The translations under genes and the position numbers were made by a program. This document shows, piece after piece, positions 27,623 to 36,592 of a DNA stretch of 41,474 bases; position 1 is the first letter of the stretch; every line of letters starts with the position of its first letter. The notes beneath the pieces were generated by a model. That model was given only the letters and a program-made list of their open reading frames with translations. It searched no databases and was not told the DNA's origin. The DNA comes from Acidimicrobiia bacterium (lineage in GTDB: Bacteria; Actinomycetota; Acidimicrobiia; IMCC26256; PALSA-555). The DNA lies in contig JBBECS010000036.1 of assembly GCA_040881685.1 (NCBI GenBank), positions 260,372 to 301,845 on the forward strand, in the 5' to 3' direction.

Positions 27623-28230
27623 TGTTCACCGGAATCGTGGAAGAGCTCGGGAGTGTCCGTGCGGCAACGCCGAACGAGGGTGGTGCGCGGCTGGAGATCT
27701 CATGCAAGGCCGTGCTATCCGACGCGCAGCTCGGAAGCTCGATCGCGGTCAACGGGTGCTGTCTGACGGTGGTGGCGATGGGCGATGACTGGTGGACGGC
27801 CGACGCGCAGCGAGAGTCGCTCGACCGAACCACGCTGGGCGGCCTCGAGGCAGGTGATCCCGTGAACCTCGAACGCCCGGTTCGCCTGTCTGGCCGCCTC
27901 GGTGGGCACCTCGTCCAAGGCCATGTCGACGCAGTCGGGACCGTGTCGGCGATCGACCCGGAGGACGACGGCTCCACGCGCTTGACCGTCACCGCCGGGG
28001 AAACGCTGCTGCGATACGTCGTCGAAAAGGGCTCGATCACGGTCGACGGCGTGAGTCTCACGGTCGCGAGCCTCGACGACAGCTCGTTCTCGGTCGCCCT
28101 GATCCCGCACACGCTGGCGGTGACGACGCTCGGGACGCGTCGGGCGGGCGACGGAGTGAACCTCGAAGTCGATGTGTTGGCCAAGTATGTGGAGCGCTTG
28201 CTCACGGGCCCGGTGCGGTCCGATTCCTAG
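27622..28230 (+). CDS. ribE: Riboflavin synthase alpha chain
   Basis: Dismutates two lumazines to riboflavin and the pyrimidine precursor. The 202-residue protein consists of two similar beta barrels: the first begins [10 protein letters not shown] with AVNGCCLTV, and the second begins near [11 protein letters not shown] with [13 protein letters not shown] at 27619 lies directly before the ATG at 27622; the ATG gives the family N terminus, and the ribD stop TGA overlaps it. Some annotation schemes call this gene ribC. Confidence 0.95.
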   Translation: MFTGIVEELGSVRAATPNEGGARLEISCKAVLSDAQLGSSIAVNGCCLTVVAMGDDWWTADAQRESLDRTTLGGLEAGDPVNLERPVRLSGRLGGHLVQGHVDAVGTVSAIDPEDDGSTRLTVTAGETLLRYVVEKGSITVDGVSLTVASLDDSSFSVALIPHTLAVTTLGTRRAGDGVNLEVDVLAKYVERLLTGPVRSDS

Positions 28231-28240
28231 AAGGAGCACG

Positions 28241-29461
28241 ATGCCGTTCACGAAGATCGAGAACGCGATCGCTGCGGTCGGGCGAGGCGAGCTGGTGATC
28301 GTCGTCGACGATGCCGATCGCGAGAACGAGGGCGACCTGATCCTCGCGGCGGAGCGGATCACGTCTGAGGCCATGGCGTTCATGATCCGGCACACGAGTG
28401 GTGTGATCTGCATGCCGCTCGAGGGTGACCGGCTCGACGAGCTCCAGCTGCCGCTGATGGTCGCGAACAACACGGAGGTGCAGCGGACCGCGTTCACCGT
28501 CTCGGTGGACTCCCGCATCGGCACGACAACGGGCATCTCGGCCCCCGATCGCGCCGCGACGGTGAAGGCATTGCTCGACCCGGCCACGCGACCCGATGAT
28601 CTTGCGCGCCCTGGTCACATCTTCCCGTTGCGCTACCGCGAGGGCGGCGTGCTCAAGCGCGCCGGTCACACCGAGGCCGCGGTCGACCTCGCCCGACTCG
28701 CTGGTTGCTATCCAGCCGGTGTGCTCGCAGAGGTGACGAACGACGACGGCACGATGGCCCGTCTGCCCGAGCTCGAGCGCTTCGCCGAGGAGCACGGCAT
28801 CCAGCTCATCTCGATCGCCGATCTCATCCGGTATCGCCGCCACCGCGAGAAGCTCGTGCGTCGCGTCTCCGAAGCCCGCATCCCCACACGACATGGCGAC
28901 TTCACCGGCTACGTGTTCCAGAGCCTCCTCGACGGTGTCGAGCACCTCGCGTTCGTGCGCGGCGAAGTGGCGGGGCAGGCCAACGTGCTCGTGCGAGTGC
29001 ACTCCGAGTGCCTGACGGGTGACGTCTTCGGATCGATGCGCTGCGACTGCGGCGTGCAGCTCGACCTCGCGCTCGCGCGCGTTGCTGCCGAGGAGCAAGG
29101 GGTTGTCGTGTACCTCCGTGGACACGAAGGACGAGGCATCGGCCTCGGTCACAAGATGCGCGCCTACAGCCTCCAGGACGAAGGTCGCGACACCGTCGAG
29201 GCGAACGTCGAGCTCGGGTTTCCCCCCGACTCGCGTGAGTACGGCATTGGCTCGCAGATCCTCGTCGACCTCGGCATCTCGACGATGCGACTCATGACGA
29301 ACAATCCCGCCAAGTACGGCGGCCTCGACGGCTACGGTCTCGAGATCGTCGAGCGCGTGCCGCTGCACGCCATGCCGAATGACGAGAACATCGCGTATCT
29401 CCGCACGAAGCAGGAGAAGCTCGGTCACCTGCTCGACCTCGGGAGCATGGGCGAGATCTGA
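28241..29461 (+). CDS. ribBA: Bifunctional DHBP synthase / GTP cyclohydrolase II
   Basis: Supplies both starting compounds of riboflavin: RibB makes dihydroxybutanone phosphate from ribulose 5-phosphate and RibA opens GTP. Numbered from the ATG at 28241 (406 aa), RibB occupies about 1-200 with [12 protein letters not shown] at 23-34 and [13 protein letters not shown] at 134-146. RibA follows with zinc ligands C257, C268 and C270 (RCDCG) and the [12 protein letters not shown] loop. Both halves look intact. AAGGAG at 28231-28236 supports this start over the open frame running upstream into ribE. Confidence 0.96.
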   Translation: MPFTKIENAIAAVGRGELVIVVDDADRENEGDLILAAERITSEAMAFMIRHTSGVICMPLEGDRLDELQLPLMVANNTEVQRTAFTVSVDSRIGTTTGISAPDRAATVKALLDPATRPDDLARPGHIFPLRYREGGVLKRAGHTEAAVDLARLAGCYPAGVLAEVTNDDGTMARLPELERFAEEHGIQLISIADLIRYRRHREKLVRRVSEARIPTRHGDFTGYVFQSLLDGVEHLAFVRGEVAGQANVLVRVHSECLTGDVFGSMRCDCGVQLDLALARVAAEEQGVVVYLRGHEGRGIGLGHKMRAYSLQDEGRDTVEANVELGFPPDSREYGIGSQILVDLGISTMRLMTNNPAKYGGLDGYGLEIVERVPLHAMPNDENIAYLRTKQEKLGHLLDLGSMGEI

Positions 29462-29491
29462 TGCGGCGCCAAACGGGCTAGGAGCGGGAGA

Positions 29492-29980
29492 GTGGGCGAG
29501 TACGAGGCCGGTGAGGCGGCCCTCGACGCGACTGGCATGCGCCTGGCGATCGTGGCCGGACGCTTCAACTCCCACGTGAGCCGTTTCCTCGTTGAGGGAG
29601 CGACGACCACGCTCACCCAGCTCGGTCTGCCGCCCGACGCGGTCCCGATCCACTGGGTTCCCGGCGCGTTCGAGATCCCGCTCGTCGCGAAGCGGCTCGC
29701 CGCGTCCGGGCGTTTGGATGCCGTGATATGCCTCGGTGCCGTGATCCGAGGAGACACTGCGCACTTCGAGTACGTCGCCGGACCGTGTGCCACGGGCGTC
29801 GCTCAGGCCGCGCTCGAGACCGGAGTGCCGGTGATCTTCGGTGTCCTGACGACCAACGATGAGCAGCAGGCACTCGATCGGGCCGGTGGTTGCGCCGGCA
29901 ACAAGGGGGAACAGGCGGCACGGACCGCGGTCGAGATGGTCGGCTTGCTGCGCGCGATCGACGAGGGTGGGAGCACCTGA
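29492..29980 (+). CDS. ribH: 6,7-dimethyl-8-ribityllumazine synthase
   Basis: Condenses the RibD product with dihydroxybutanone phosphate to make lumazine, the substrate of RibE; homologues form icosahedral or pentameric shells. The 162-residue protein has VAGRFNSHVSRFL, the substrate loop WVPGAFEIPLVAKRL, LGAVIRGDTAHFEYV with the catalytic histidine, and FGVLTTNDEQQALDRAG. GTG start at 29492 with GGAGCGGGAG just upstream. The stop overlaps the hisG ATG as TGATG, so the rib message most likely continues into histidine synthesis. Confidence 0.95.
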   Translation: MGEYEAGEAALDATGMRLAIVAGRFNSHVSRFLVEGATTTLTQLGLPPDAVPIHWVPGAFEIPLVAKRLAASGRLDAVICLGAVIRGDTAHFEYVAGPCATGVAQAALETGVPVIFGVLTTNDEQQALDRAGGCAGNKGEQAARTAVEMVGLLRAIDEGGST

Positions 29981-30855
29981 TGCTGAACCTCGTGTTGCCG
30001 AAGGGCTCTCTCGAAGAGGCGACGCTGCGGCTCTTCGAAGACGCCGACCTTCCCGTGGTTCGCGGCTCCGACGTCGACTACCGAGCCTCGATCGAGGACC
30101 CGCGCGTGGCTTCGGTCCGCATCCTGCGCCCCCAGGAGATCCCCCGGTACGTCGCTGAGGGCCTGTTCGATCTCGGAATCACCGGGCGCGACTGGATCGA
30201 AGAGACCCAAGCCGACGTCGTGTCCCTCACCGAGCTCCACTACTCGAAGGCGACCGCGCGACCCATCCGCGTCGTCCTTGCAGTGGCCGCTGACTCGACC
30301 GCCACATCGGTGAAGGATCTTCCGCCGGGGGTGCGCGTGCACACGGAGTACCCCGAGCTCACCCGGCGGTACTTCTCTGATCGCAACATCGAAGCCCAGG
30401 TGTTCCTCTCGTACGGTGCCACCGAGGCCAAGATTCCGGACATCGCCGACGCGGTGGTCGAGATCACGGAGACAGGGCGCGCGCTGCGTGCCGCGGGCTT
30501 GCGGATCCTCGACACGATGCTGGTGTCCCACACCGAGCTCATCGCGACCCCCGCGGCACACGCTGATGAGGCCAAGCGAAACGCGATGGAACAGCTCCAG
30601 ACGTTGCTCACCGGCGCGCTCGAGGCACGTGGTCGCGTCCTCATCAAGCTCAACGTCGACGGCGCGCAGCGCGACGCGGTCATCAGGCTGTTGCCGGCAT
30701 TGAAGTCGCCCACCGTCTCCGAGCTGTTCGGAGAGGACGGGTACGCCGTCGAGACCGTCGTAGCCAAGACCGAGATCAACACGCTGATCCCGGCGCTGAA
30801 GCAAGCCGGCGCGACGGACATCATCGAGCTACCGATCTCGAAGATCGTGCACTGA
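29980..30855 (+). CDS. hisG: ATP phosphoribosyltransferase, long form
   Basis: Commits PRPP and ATP to histidine synthesis. The 291-residue protein is the long form: two periplasmic-binding-like catalytic lobes (LVLPKGSLEEATLRLF, then DLGITGRDWIEE, and the PRPP loop DIADAVVEITETGRALRAAG) followed by a C-terminal regulatory domain of about 80 residues ending ATDIIELPISKIVH, where histidine feedback acts in mycobacterial HisG. hisZ is not expected for this form. hisE, often beside hisG in actinobacteria, is missing from this position. It is coupled to ribH through a two-base overlap. Confidence 0.95.
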   Translation: MLNLVLPKGSLEEATLRLFEDADLPVVRGSDVDYRASIEDPRVASVRILRPQEIPRYVAEGLFDLGITGRDWIEETQADVVSLTELHYSKATARPIRVVLAVAADSTATSVKDLPPGVRVHTEYPELTRRYFSDRNIEAQVFLSYGATEAKIPDIADAVVEITETGRALRAAGLRILDTMLVSHTELIATPAAHADEAKRNAMEQLQTLLTGALEARGRVLIKLNVDGAQRDAVIRLLPALKSPTVSELFGEDGYAVETVVAKTEINTLIPALKQAGATDIIELPISKIVH

Positions 30856-30860
30856 CCCAG

Positions 30861-31064
30861 ATGATGCGCGGGAAGGTCGTCGAGCTCGACGAGCACTCGG
30901 GCCTGGGCGTCGTGGAGCCCGACGATGGTGGTCGGCTCGGCTTCCATTGCACGCAGATCGCGGACGGAAGCCGCACCATCAAGGTGGGGACGAAGGTTCG
31001 CTTCGACGTGATACCCGGCAACGGGGGCGTTTGGGAAGCGGGCGCGCTCGAACCGGTCGGTTAG
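30861..31064 (+). CDS. Small cold-shock-domain-like protein
   Basis: A 67-residue protein of one predicted beta barrel. It reads like a shortened cold-shock domain: a GKVVELDEHSGLGVVEPDDG opening, then FHCTQIADGSRTIKVGTKV and FDVIPGNGGVWEA. The RNP1 region is GLGVVE, lacking the aromatic residues of classical KGFGFI, and the RNP2 region is LGFHCTQI. Nucleic-acid binding is therefore likely to differ from CspA. It begins five bases after hisG and probably shares its mRNA. Its stop overlaps the stop of the convergent GH15 gene. Confidence 0.75.
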   Translation: MMRGKVVELDEHSGLGVVEPDDGGRLGFHCTQIADGSRTIKVGTKVRFDVIPGNGGVWEAGALEPVG

Positions 31065-32860
31065 GCCCGTACGGTGCCGGCCCTGCTCCGAGCCGGGCCG
31101 TGCTCACCACCGAGGTTGCACGCGGTGTTGATCAAGGCGACGTGGGTCATCGCCTGCGGGAAGTTGCCGAGCAGGCGCTCGGCGGTCGGGTCGTACTCCT
31201 CGGAGAGGAGGCCGACGTCGTTGCAGAGTCCCACCAGGCGTTCGAACAGGGCGTGGGCTTCGTCCATGCGCCCCATCAGCGCGAGGTTGTCGGCGAACCA
31301 GAAGGAGCACGGGAGGAACACCCCTTCTCCCGGCGGGAGGCCATCGGCCGTCTCGTCGCTCTTATAGCGCTCGACAAAGCCTTCGCGCATGAGCTCGCGC
31401 TCGATGGCGTCCACGGTCCCGACGACCCGGGCGTCATCTGCGGGGAGGAACCCCACCAGCGGGATCATCAGCAAGCTCGCGTCAAGAGTCTTCGAACCGA
31501 ACGCCTGGACGAAGGAGTTCCGTTCGGCGTCGAAGCCCTGCGCGCACACCTCGGCATGCACTGCGTCACGCAGTGCTCTGCCCTTCTCGAGATCCCAATC
31601 GAGCCTCATCCCTTCGGCGGCCTTGACGGCGCGATCGAAGGCGACCCAGGCCATGACCTTCGAGTGCGTGAAATGCTGACGCGGACCGCGAACCTCCCAG
31701 ATGCCTTCGTCAGGGGCGCGCCACCCGTCTTCGAGGAACTCGAGGATTGCCTGCTGCATCGGCCCGATGTCGGGGTCGGGAGGCACTCCGGCACAGAACG
31801 TCGCGTAGAACGCATCGGCGACCTCCCCGTACACATCGAGCTGGAACTGGAGTGTGGCCGCGTTGCCGGTGCGCACCGGTGCCGAGCTCTCGTACCCGGG
31901 AAGCCAGGGAAGCTCGAGCTCGGTCAGTCGTCGCTCACCGGCGGGTCCGTACATGATCTGGAACTGGTCTGGTGATCCGGCCACTGCTCGAACGAGCCAG
32001 TCGCGCCAGTGACGAGCCTCGTCCACATACCCGATGCTGAGCAGCGCGTACAGCGAGAAGGTGGCGTCCCGGAGCCAGCAGTACCGGTAGTCCCAGTTGC
32101 GGACGCCGCCGATCCACTCGGGCAATGACGTGGTTGGCGCGGCGATGATCCCGCCCGTGGGCGCGAACGTGAGCGCCTTGAGCGTGATCGCGGATCGGTT
32201 GACCAGATCGGCCCACTCACCCTGATAGGTGGAGCGCGCCGACCAGTCACGCCACCACGCGGTGGTCTCCGCGATGGCTCGCCGGGCGTCGACACCGTGC
32301 GGAACATCGTGGTGCGACGGGTACCACGTGAGCACGAACGAAATCGCATCGCCCTCGGCCACGATGAACTCGCCGCGGTGCTTCAGGTCGGCACCCTCGA
32401 GCTCCACTGGCGTGTGCAGCACGACGGCGTCGGGGCCGGCGATCGCCCGCACCAGGCCATCGCCGGCGCGGACCCACGGGATGGTCGAGCCGTAGTCAAA
32501 ACGGACCACCAGCTCCGTCCGCATGGGCACCTTGCCGCGCACACCTTGGACCAACCGGACGACGTCGACGTGATCGTCGTGAATCGGCATGCAGTCGGTG
32601 ACTCGTACCGTGCCCTCCGGCGTCTCGAACTCGGTCTCCAAGATGAGGGTCCCGTCGCGGTACCGGCGACGGGTGGCGCGTCCGCCCGACGCGGGAGCGA
32701 TGAGCCAGCGGCCGTGATCACTCGTTCCCAGCAGCGCGGCGAAGCACGCCGGGGAGTCGAAGCGCGGCGCGCAGAGCCAGTCGATCGAGCCGTCGTCGCC
32801 GACGAGCGCGGCGGTCTGCGTGTCACCGATCAGCGCGTACTGCTCGATGCGCGAGGGCAC
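31061..32860 (-). CDS. Glycoside hydrolase family 15 protein (glucoamylase or trehalase type)
   Basis: A 599-residue cytosolic-looking protein with no signal peptide. The N-terminal beta-sandwich (IEQYALIGDTQTAALVGDDG, then SIDWLCAPRFDSP) precedes an (alpha/alpha)6 barrel. The catalytic acid lies in GIWEVRGP and the base in GLLSEEYDP; WDYRYCWLRDATFSLYAL is the family substrate-site signature. In mycobacteria proteins of this kind are trehalases, and that is the best guess here, but glucan substrates cannot be excluded. It starts with GTG three bases after the DUF1844 stop, so the two genes form a minus-strand operon. Confidence 0.9.
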   Translation of the reverse strand: MPSRIEQYALIGDTQTAALVGDDGSIDWLCAPRFDSPACFAALLGTSDHGRWLIAPASGGRATRRRYRDGTLILETEFETPEGTVRVTDCMPIHDDHVDVVRLVQGVRGKVPMRTELVVRFDYGSTIPWVRAGDGLVRAIAGPDAVVLHTPVELEGADLKHRGEFIVAEGDAISFVLTWYPSHHDVPHGVDARRAIAETTAWWRDWSARSTYQGEWADLVNRSAITLKALTFAPTGGIIAAPTTSLPEWIGGVRNWDYRYCWLRDATFSLYALLSIGYVDEARHWRDWLVRAVAGSPDQFQIMYGPAGERRLTELELPWLPGYESSAPVRTGNAATLQFQLDVYGEVADAFYATFCAGVPPDPDIGPMQQAILEFLEDGWRAPDEGIWEVRGPRQHFTHSKVMAWVAFDRAVKAAEGMRLDWDLEKGRALRDAVHAEVCAQGFDAERNSFVQAFGSKTLDASLLMIPLVGFLPADDARVVGTVDAIERELMREGFVERYKSDETADGLPPGEGVFLPCSFWFADNLALMGRMDEAHALFERLVGLCNDVGLLSEEYDPTAERLLGNFPQAMTHVALINTACNLGGEHGPARSRAGTVRA

Positions 32861-32863
32861 GGG

Positions 32864-33265
32864 CTACTCGGTTCGGTCGCGTACCTGCACGAACGCCAGG
32901 CGCAGTTGCGCCAACGCGTCGCGGAGCGGATCGGCGTTCTCGCCGAGGCGGTCGCCCAGGTTCTCGACGATGCCGGCCATCGCGTCGATCGCGAGCCCGG
33001 CTTCATCGAGGTTGGGCGGCTCGTCACCATCGGGGGTGAGGTGGAGCACGGCGAGCTGCCAGAGGCCCACCGCGTGGTTGGCGATGATGTCGGTCACCGG
33101 CGTTGCGGCCAACTCCGCTCGCACGCGGCGCAGCTCTTCCGCGACGGCCGCATCATCGGGCGCGTCATCGGGGGCTGCCTCAGCGCGCGGCGGCGTCGCA
33201 GGTTCGGTTGCCTCGTGCTCGGCCTTCGGGACGTGGTCGCCGGAGGGTGTCCACAGACTGCTCAC
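32864..33265 (-). CDS. DUF1844 family protein
   Basis: A 133-residue protein of unknown function. Its N-terminal 45 residues are Pro/Ala/Glu-rich and probably disordered; the C-terminal part (ANHAVGLWQLAVLHL, then DEAGLAIDAMAGIVENLGDR, then LAQLRLAFVQV) is helical and resembles DUF1844, which I recall next to infC in Streptomyces. The start is uncertain: GTG at 33265 gives SSLWTPSG, while an ATG at 33313 would add 16 residues that resemble no family. It is divergent from infC and upstream of the GH15 gene. Confidence 0.7.
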   Translation of the reverse strand: MSSLWTPSGDHVPKAEHEATEPATPPRAEAAPDDAPDDAAVAEELRRVRAELAATPVTDIIANHAVGLWQLAVLHLTPDGDEPPNLDEAGLAIDAMAGIVENLGDRLGENADPLRDALAQLRLAFVQVRDRTE

Positions 33266-33270
33266 GCTGG

Positions 33271-33276
33271 TAGTCT
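33271..33276 (+). promoter_or_regulatory. Possible -10 box for the infC operon
   Basis: TAGTCT fits TANNNT and lies just upstream of the divergent DUF1844 start. The -35 position (about 33248) reads TGTCCA, a weak match. If used, the infC leader would be about 215 bases long, with room for the structures at 33360-33451. No other good -10 was found between the two genes. Confidence 0.25.
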
Positions 33277-33419
33277 CGCACCGGCGGTCCGACGCGACCG
33301 CCCCAACACCCATCCAGCGACATGTGGGAAGCGGGACGCGTGAGCGCCCCCACCCGGCCGGGGTTCGATCCCGTGCCCGGGTCCGATGTTGGCGGCCTCT
33401 CCCCGAGGAGTGGTCTGCC

Positions 33420-33451
33420 GATGGCGGATGCTTCCCGCATCCGCCATCTTT
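33420..33451 (+). terminator. Leader hairpin (probable attenuator) upstream of infC
   Basis: A perfect 12-bp stem, GATGGCGGATGC and GCATCCGCCATC, with the loop TTCCC, followed directly by TTT. It has the form of an intrinsic terminator and lies 47 bases before the infC start, downstream of any promoter. Together with smaller pairings near 33395-33412 (CCTC/GAGG) it suggests leader control of the infC-rpmI-rplT operon, as ribosomal protein L20 leaders do in Bacilli, although no L20-type motif was recognised. Confidence 0.6.
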
Positions 33452-33498
33452 CGCGTCCGGGACGGTCCTGGGCCACGCACGAGTGACGAGGTGATCAC

Positions 33499-34149
33499 AT
33501 AGCTGCAGACGAGACCCGGATCAACGATCGAATCCGAGCCCGGGAGGTGCTGCTCATCGCCGAGGACGGCGAGCAGCTGGGAGTCAAGTCCCTTCCGGAG
33601 GCCCTGACGATCGCTCGAGAACGGGAGCTCGACCTTGTCGAGGTCGCGCCAAACGCGAGCCCACCGGTCTGCCGGATCATGGACTTCAAACGCCATGAGT
33701 ACGAAGAGCAGCAGCGGCGCAAAGAGTCACGGCGCAAGTCCACGCAGGTGGTCATCAAGGAGATGAAGTTCCGGCCCAAGATCGACATCCACGACTACAC
33801 GACCAAGATGCGACACGTGGAACGGTTCCTGGCCGAGGGCAACAAGGTGAAGCTGACGATCATGTTCCGCGGTCGCGAGATGGCACACCCCGAGCTCGGC
33901 TTGCGCATCCTCGAGCGCATCGCCGAAGAGGTGAGCAAGATCGCGATCGTCGAATCGGCGCCGCGACAAGACGGGCGCAACATGACGATGGTGCTGCACC
34001 CGGCCAAGGGTGGCCGGCGACCGAAGCCCCCGAAGGCCGAGGCACCCGAGGCCGGCGCCCCCGAAGCAACCGAAGCCCCCGAAGCAACCGAAGAAGCAGC
34101 TCCCGCAGAACCTGTCGCAGCAGCCGCCGAAGAGACCGGAGCAGCCTGA
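33499..34149 (+). CDS. infC: Translation initiation factor IF-3
   Basis: Binds the 30S subunit, blocks early 50S joining and checks the start codon and initiator tRNA. From an AUA codon at 33499 the protein is 216 residues and begins [20 protein letters not shown], the full IF-3 N-terminal domain. The first conventional start, GTG 33547, would delete [10 protein letters not shown], which is conserved in the family. GAGGTG at 33488-33493 is correctly placed for AUA. infC is known for starting at rare codons that IF-3 itself discriminates against. The C-terminal domain ([24 protein letters not shown]) is normal and is followed by an Ala/Pro/Glu-rich tail of about 45 residues. Confidence 0.9.
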   Translation: MAADETRINDRIRAREVLLIAEDGEQLGVKSLPEALTIARERELDLVEVAPNASPPVCRIMDFKRHEYEEQQRRKESRRKSTQVVIKEMKFRPKIDIHDYTTKMRHVERFLAEGNKVKLTIMFRGREMAHPELGLRILERIAEEVSKIAIVESAPRQDGRNMTMVLHPAKGGRRPKPPKAEAPEAGAPEATEAPEATEEAAPAEPVAAAAEETGAA

Positions 34150-34346
34150 TGCCCAAGCAGAAAACGCACCGAGGCGCGGCGAAGCGCTTCCGGATCACGG
34201 CGCGAGGAAAGGTGATGCGGCGCAAGGCGTTCCGCTCGCACCTCCTCGAGACGAAGTCGAGCCGTCGCACGCGCCGTCTCGATCGCCCCGCTGAGGTCAC
34301 CGGGGGCGACAAGAAGCACGTCGAGCGACTCCTCGGGCGCAGGTAG
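34149..34346 (+). CDS. rpmI: 50S ribosomal protein L35
   Basis: A 65-residue, highly basic 50S protein. [20 protein letters not shown] and the ending [10 protein letters not shown] are the family pattern. The ATG overlaps the infC stop as TGATG, so L35 synthesis should follow IF-3 translation. Length is typical. Confidence 0.96.
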   Translation: MPKQKTHRGAAKRFRITARGKVMRRKAFRSHLLETKSSRRTRRLDRPAEVTGGDKKHVERLLGRR

Positions 34347-34380
34347 CGCCGGGGCCGAAGCAACAAGAGGAGCGATCGTC

Positions 34381-34743
34381 ATGGCACGCGGCAAGCGTTC
34401 CGTCCACAGCAAGAAGCGGCGCCGTGCGGTGCTCGAGAAGGCGGAGGGCTACTCGAGCTCGCGCAGCCGGCACCTGCGCAAGGCCAACGAGCAGGTCATG
34501 CACTCGGGCAACTACGCCTTCCGTGACCGCCGCGCCCGAAAGGGCGGTTTCCGTCGGTTGTGGATCGTGCGGATCAACGCCGCGTGTCGGGAGCACGACA
34601 TCTCGTACTCGCGCTTCGTCGCCGGGTTGAAGGCGGCCGACATCGAGGTCGACCGCAAGATCCTGGCCGACCTCGCTGTACGCGATGTCGACGCGTTCGG
34701 CGCGCTGGTGGCCGCCGCGCGGCAGGCGCTCGAAGCCGCTTGA
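34381..34743 (+). CDS. rplT: 50S ribosomal protein L20
   Basis: A 120-residue basic protein needed early in 50S assembly; in several bacteria it represses its own operon by binding leader [23 protein letters not shown], then [20 protein letters not shown], and [20 protein letters not shown] are diagnostic. AAGAGGAG lies about eight bases before the ATG at 34381. The stop overlaps the TTG start of the methyltransferase gene. Confidence 0.96.
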   Translation: MARGKRSVHSKKRRRAVLEKAEGYSSSRSRHLRKANEQVMHSGNYAFRDRRARKGGFRRLWIVRINAACREHDISYSRFVAGLKAADIEVDRKILADLAVRDVDAFGALVAAARQALEAA

Positions 34744-35546
34744 CCGACGCGCTCGGGGCTCGTCACACGGAGGTCAAGCGACTCCGTGCCCTGCTGCGTG
34801 ATTCCAAGACGCGTGATCTCGAAGGCGCCTTCGTGCTCGAGGGTCCTCGCGTCGTGGCCGCGGCGCTCGATCGCGGCGCGTCGCTCGAGGTCGTCTACCT
34901 GGGGCCGGGCGCGTCGACCGCCTTCGGTCCGCTCGTCGAGCGACTCGATGCTGCCGGTGTCCGGCGGGCCGACCTCAAAGAGGGCGTACTCGAGAAGGTC
35001 GGCCTCACCCGGACTCCCCAGCCGGTCCTGGCCGTCGCGACCGGAGGTCTGGCGTCCCTCGACTCCGTGAAGGGCCAGGGCATCGCGGTCGTGGCCGTCG
35101 ACGTTGCTGATCCGGGCAACCTGGGAACGATTCTGCGCAGTGCCGAGGCCGCCGGAGCTGATGCGGTCATCGTGTGCGGGACCTCGGTCGATCCGCGCAA
35201 TCCCAAGGTCGTGCGCTCGTCTGCGGGAGCATGCTTTGGGATGCCCGTGATCCACACCGACGACGCCATCGACGTGCTCGACCGTCTTCGCGGCAGCGGG
35301 CGCCGCCTGATCGGCACCGTGGCGCACGGGGGCGAGCCCTACGACTCGGTCGACTTGGTGAGCGCGTCGGCGCTCGTCGTGGGCAACGAGGCCCACGGTC
35401 TGGGGGAACAGCTTCGCGGCAAGCTCGACCACCTCGTGTCGATCCCGATGATCGAACCGGCGGAGTCGTTGAACGTGGCGATGGCTGCGACCGTTGTGCT
35501 CTTCGACGCGGCGCGCCAGCGACGCCTCGCCCGGGCGCACCCATGA
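34740..35546 (+). CDS. TrmH/SpoU-family RNA 2'-O-methyltransferase
   Basis: A SAM-dependent SPOUT-class RNA ribose methyltransferase of 268 residues. An N-terminal L30e-like substrate-binding domain (about 1-100, [13 protein letters not shown]) precedes the knotted domain with motif 1 [16 protein letters not shown], motif 2 [10 protein letters not shown] and motif 3 [16 protein letters not shown]. This set is complete. The exact rRNA or tRNA target is unknown. Start is TTG at 34740, overlapping the rplT stop by four bases. Placement between rplT and pheS is frequent in actinobacteria. Confidence 0.9.
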   Translation: MTDALGARHTEVKRLRALLRDSKTRDLEGAFVLEGPRVVAAALDRGASLEVVYLGPGASTAFGPLVERLDAAGVRRADLKEGVLEKVGLTRTPQPVLAVATGGLASLDSVKGQGIAVVAVDVADPGNLGTILRSAEAAGADAVIVCGTSVDPRNPKVVRSSAGACFGMPVIHTDDAIDVLDRLRGSGRRLIGTVAHGGEPYDSVDLVSASALVVGNEAHGLGEQLRGKLDHLVSIPMIEPAESLNVAMAATVVLFDAARQRRLARAHP

Positions 35547-36592
35547 ACCTCACCGAAGCGCAGACGGCGCTCGACACCGCGCTCGGCGAGGCACAGGTCG
35601 CCGTCCCGGCGGCGGCATCGCTGGAAGCGCTCGAAGAGCTGTCGCGTTCGTATCTCGGCCGTCGGTCACCCGCCGCCCAGGTCAACGAGGCGATCAAGGG
35701 CTTGTCGACCGAGGAGCGCCCGGCCGCGGGCCAAGCCGTCGGCGCCTATCGCCTTGCGGTCACCGAGCTCGTGGAGGCCCGCCGCGCGGCGTTGCAGGGC
35801 GTCGCGGCCGCTGACGCGGCACAACACGAACGCCTCGACCTCACGCTCGGCGGCCACGGCCGCCGACGCGGTCACTTGCACCTCGTAACCCAGATCCAAC
35901 GCGAGCTCGAAGACATCTTCGTCGGCCTCGGGTACCGCGTCGCCGAGGGCCCGGAGGTCGAGGACGACTGGCACAACTTCGAGGCGCTCAACATCCCGCC
36001 CGCGCACCCGGCGCGCTCGATGCAGGACACGATCTACGTGCAGCTCGGCGCCGAGGAGCAGGTCCTGCTGCGCACACACACGTCGCCGGTACAGATCCGC
36101 ACGATGGAGACCAATGACCCGCCGATCTACGTCGTGGCACCGGGGCGCACCTATCGCAACGAGACCCTCGACGCCCGGCACTCACCCGTCTTCCACCAGA
36201 TCGAATGCCTCGCGGTCGACCACGACCTCACGATGGCCGATCTGTTCGGCACGATCGAGACGTTCGTCCGAGAGCTGTTCCATGACGAATCGGTGCGCAC
36301 ACGGTTCCGCTCAGACTTCTTCCCGTACACCGAGCCGTCCGCGGAGCTCGCGGTGAGCTGCGTGTTCTGCCATGGCGAAGGGTGCAGAGTCTGCTCGCAC
36401 AGCGGCTGGATCGAGCTCGGCGGCTGCGGGATGGTGGACCCGAACGTCTTCGTGGCCGTCGGCTACGACTCGGAAGAGTGGCAGGGATTCGCGTTCGGCT
36501 TCGGCCTCGAGCGCCTCGCGATGATCCGCTACGGCATCGACGAGATCCGGACGTTCGTGGAGAACGACGTGCGCTTCCTGGCGCGGTACTGA
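35543..36592 (+). CDS. pheS: Phenylalanine-tRNA ligase alpha subunit
   Basis: Catalytic subunit of the heterotetrameric class II phenylalanyl-tRNA synthetase. The 349-residue protein has an N-terminal coiled coil (about 1-90) that contacts tRNA, then motif 2 (PGRTYRNETLDARHSPVFHQIE), broken here for reading as PGRTYRNE and SPVFHQIE, the cysteine cluster SCVFCHGEGCRVCSHSGW, and motif 3 FGFGLERLAMIRYGI. The ATG at 35543 overlaps the preceding gene as ATGA; the open frame upstream lies inside that gene. Confidence 0.96.
   Translation: MNLTEAQTALDTALGEAQVAVPAAASLEALEELSRSYLGRRSPAAQVNEAIKGLSTEERPAAGQAVGAYRLAVTELVEARRAALQGVAAADAAQHERLDLTLGGHGRRRGHLHLVTQIQRELEDIFVGLGYRVAEGPEVEDDWHNFEALNIPPAHPARSMQDTIYVQLGAEEQVLLRTHTSPVQIRTMETNDPPIYVVAPGRTYRNETLDARHSPVFHQIECLAVDHDLTMADLFGTIETFVRELFHDESVRTRFRSDFFPYTEPSAELAVSCVFCHGEGCRVCSHSGWIELGGCGMVDPNVFVAVGYDSEEWQGFAFGFGLERLAMIRYGIDEIRTFVENDVRFLARY

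Noticed and set aside
33355-33385. T-arm-like GGGGTTCGATCCCGTG suggesting a tRNA gene
   Set aside because: The stem has a mismatch and no D-arm, anticodon arm or acceptor complementary to the following CCCGGGT lies about 70 bases upstream.
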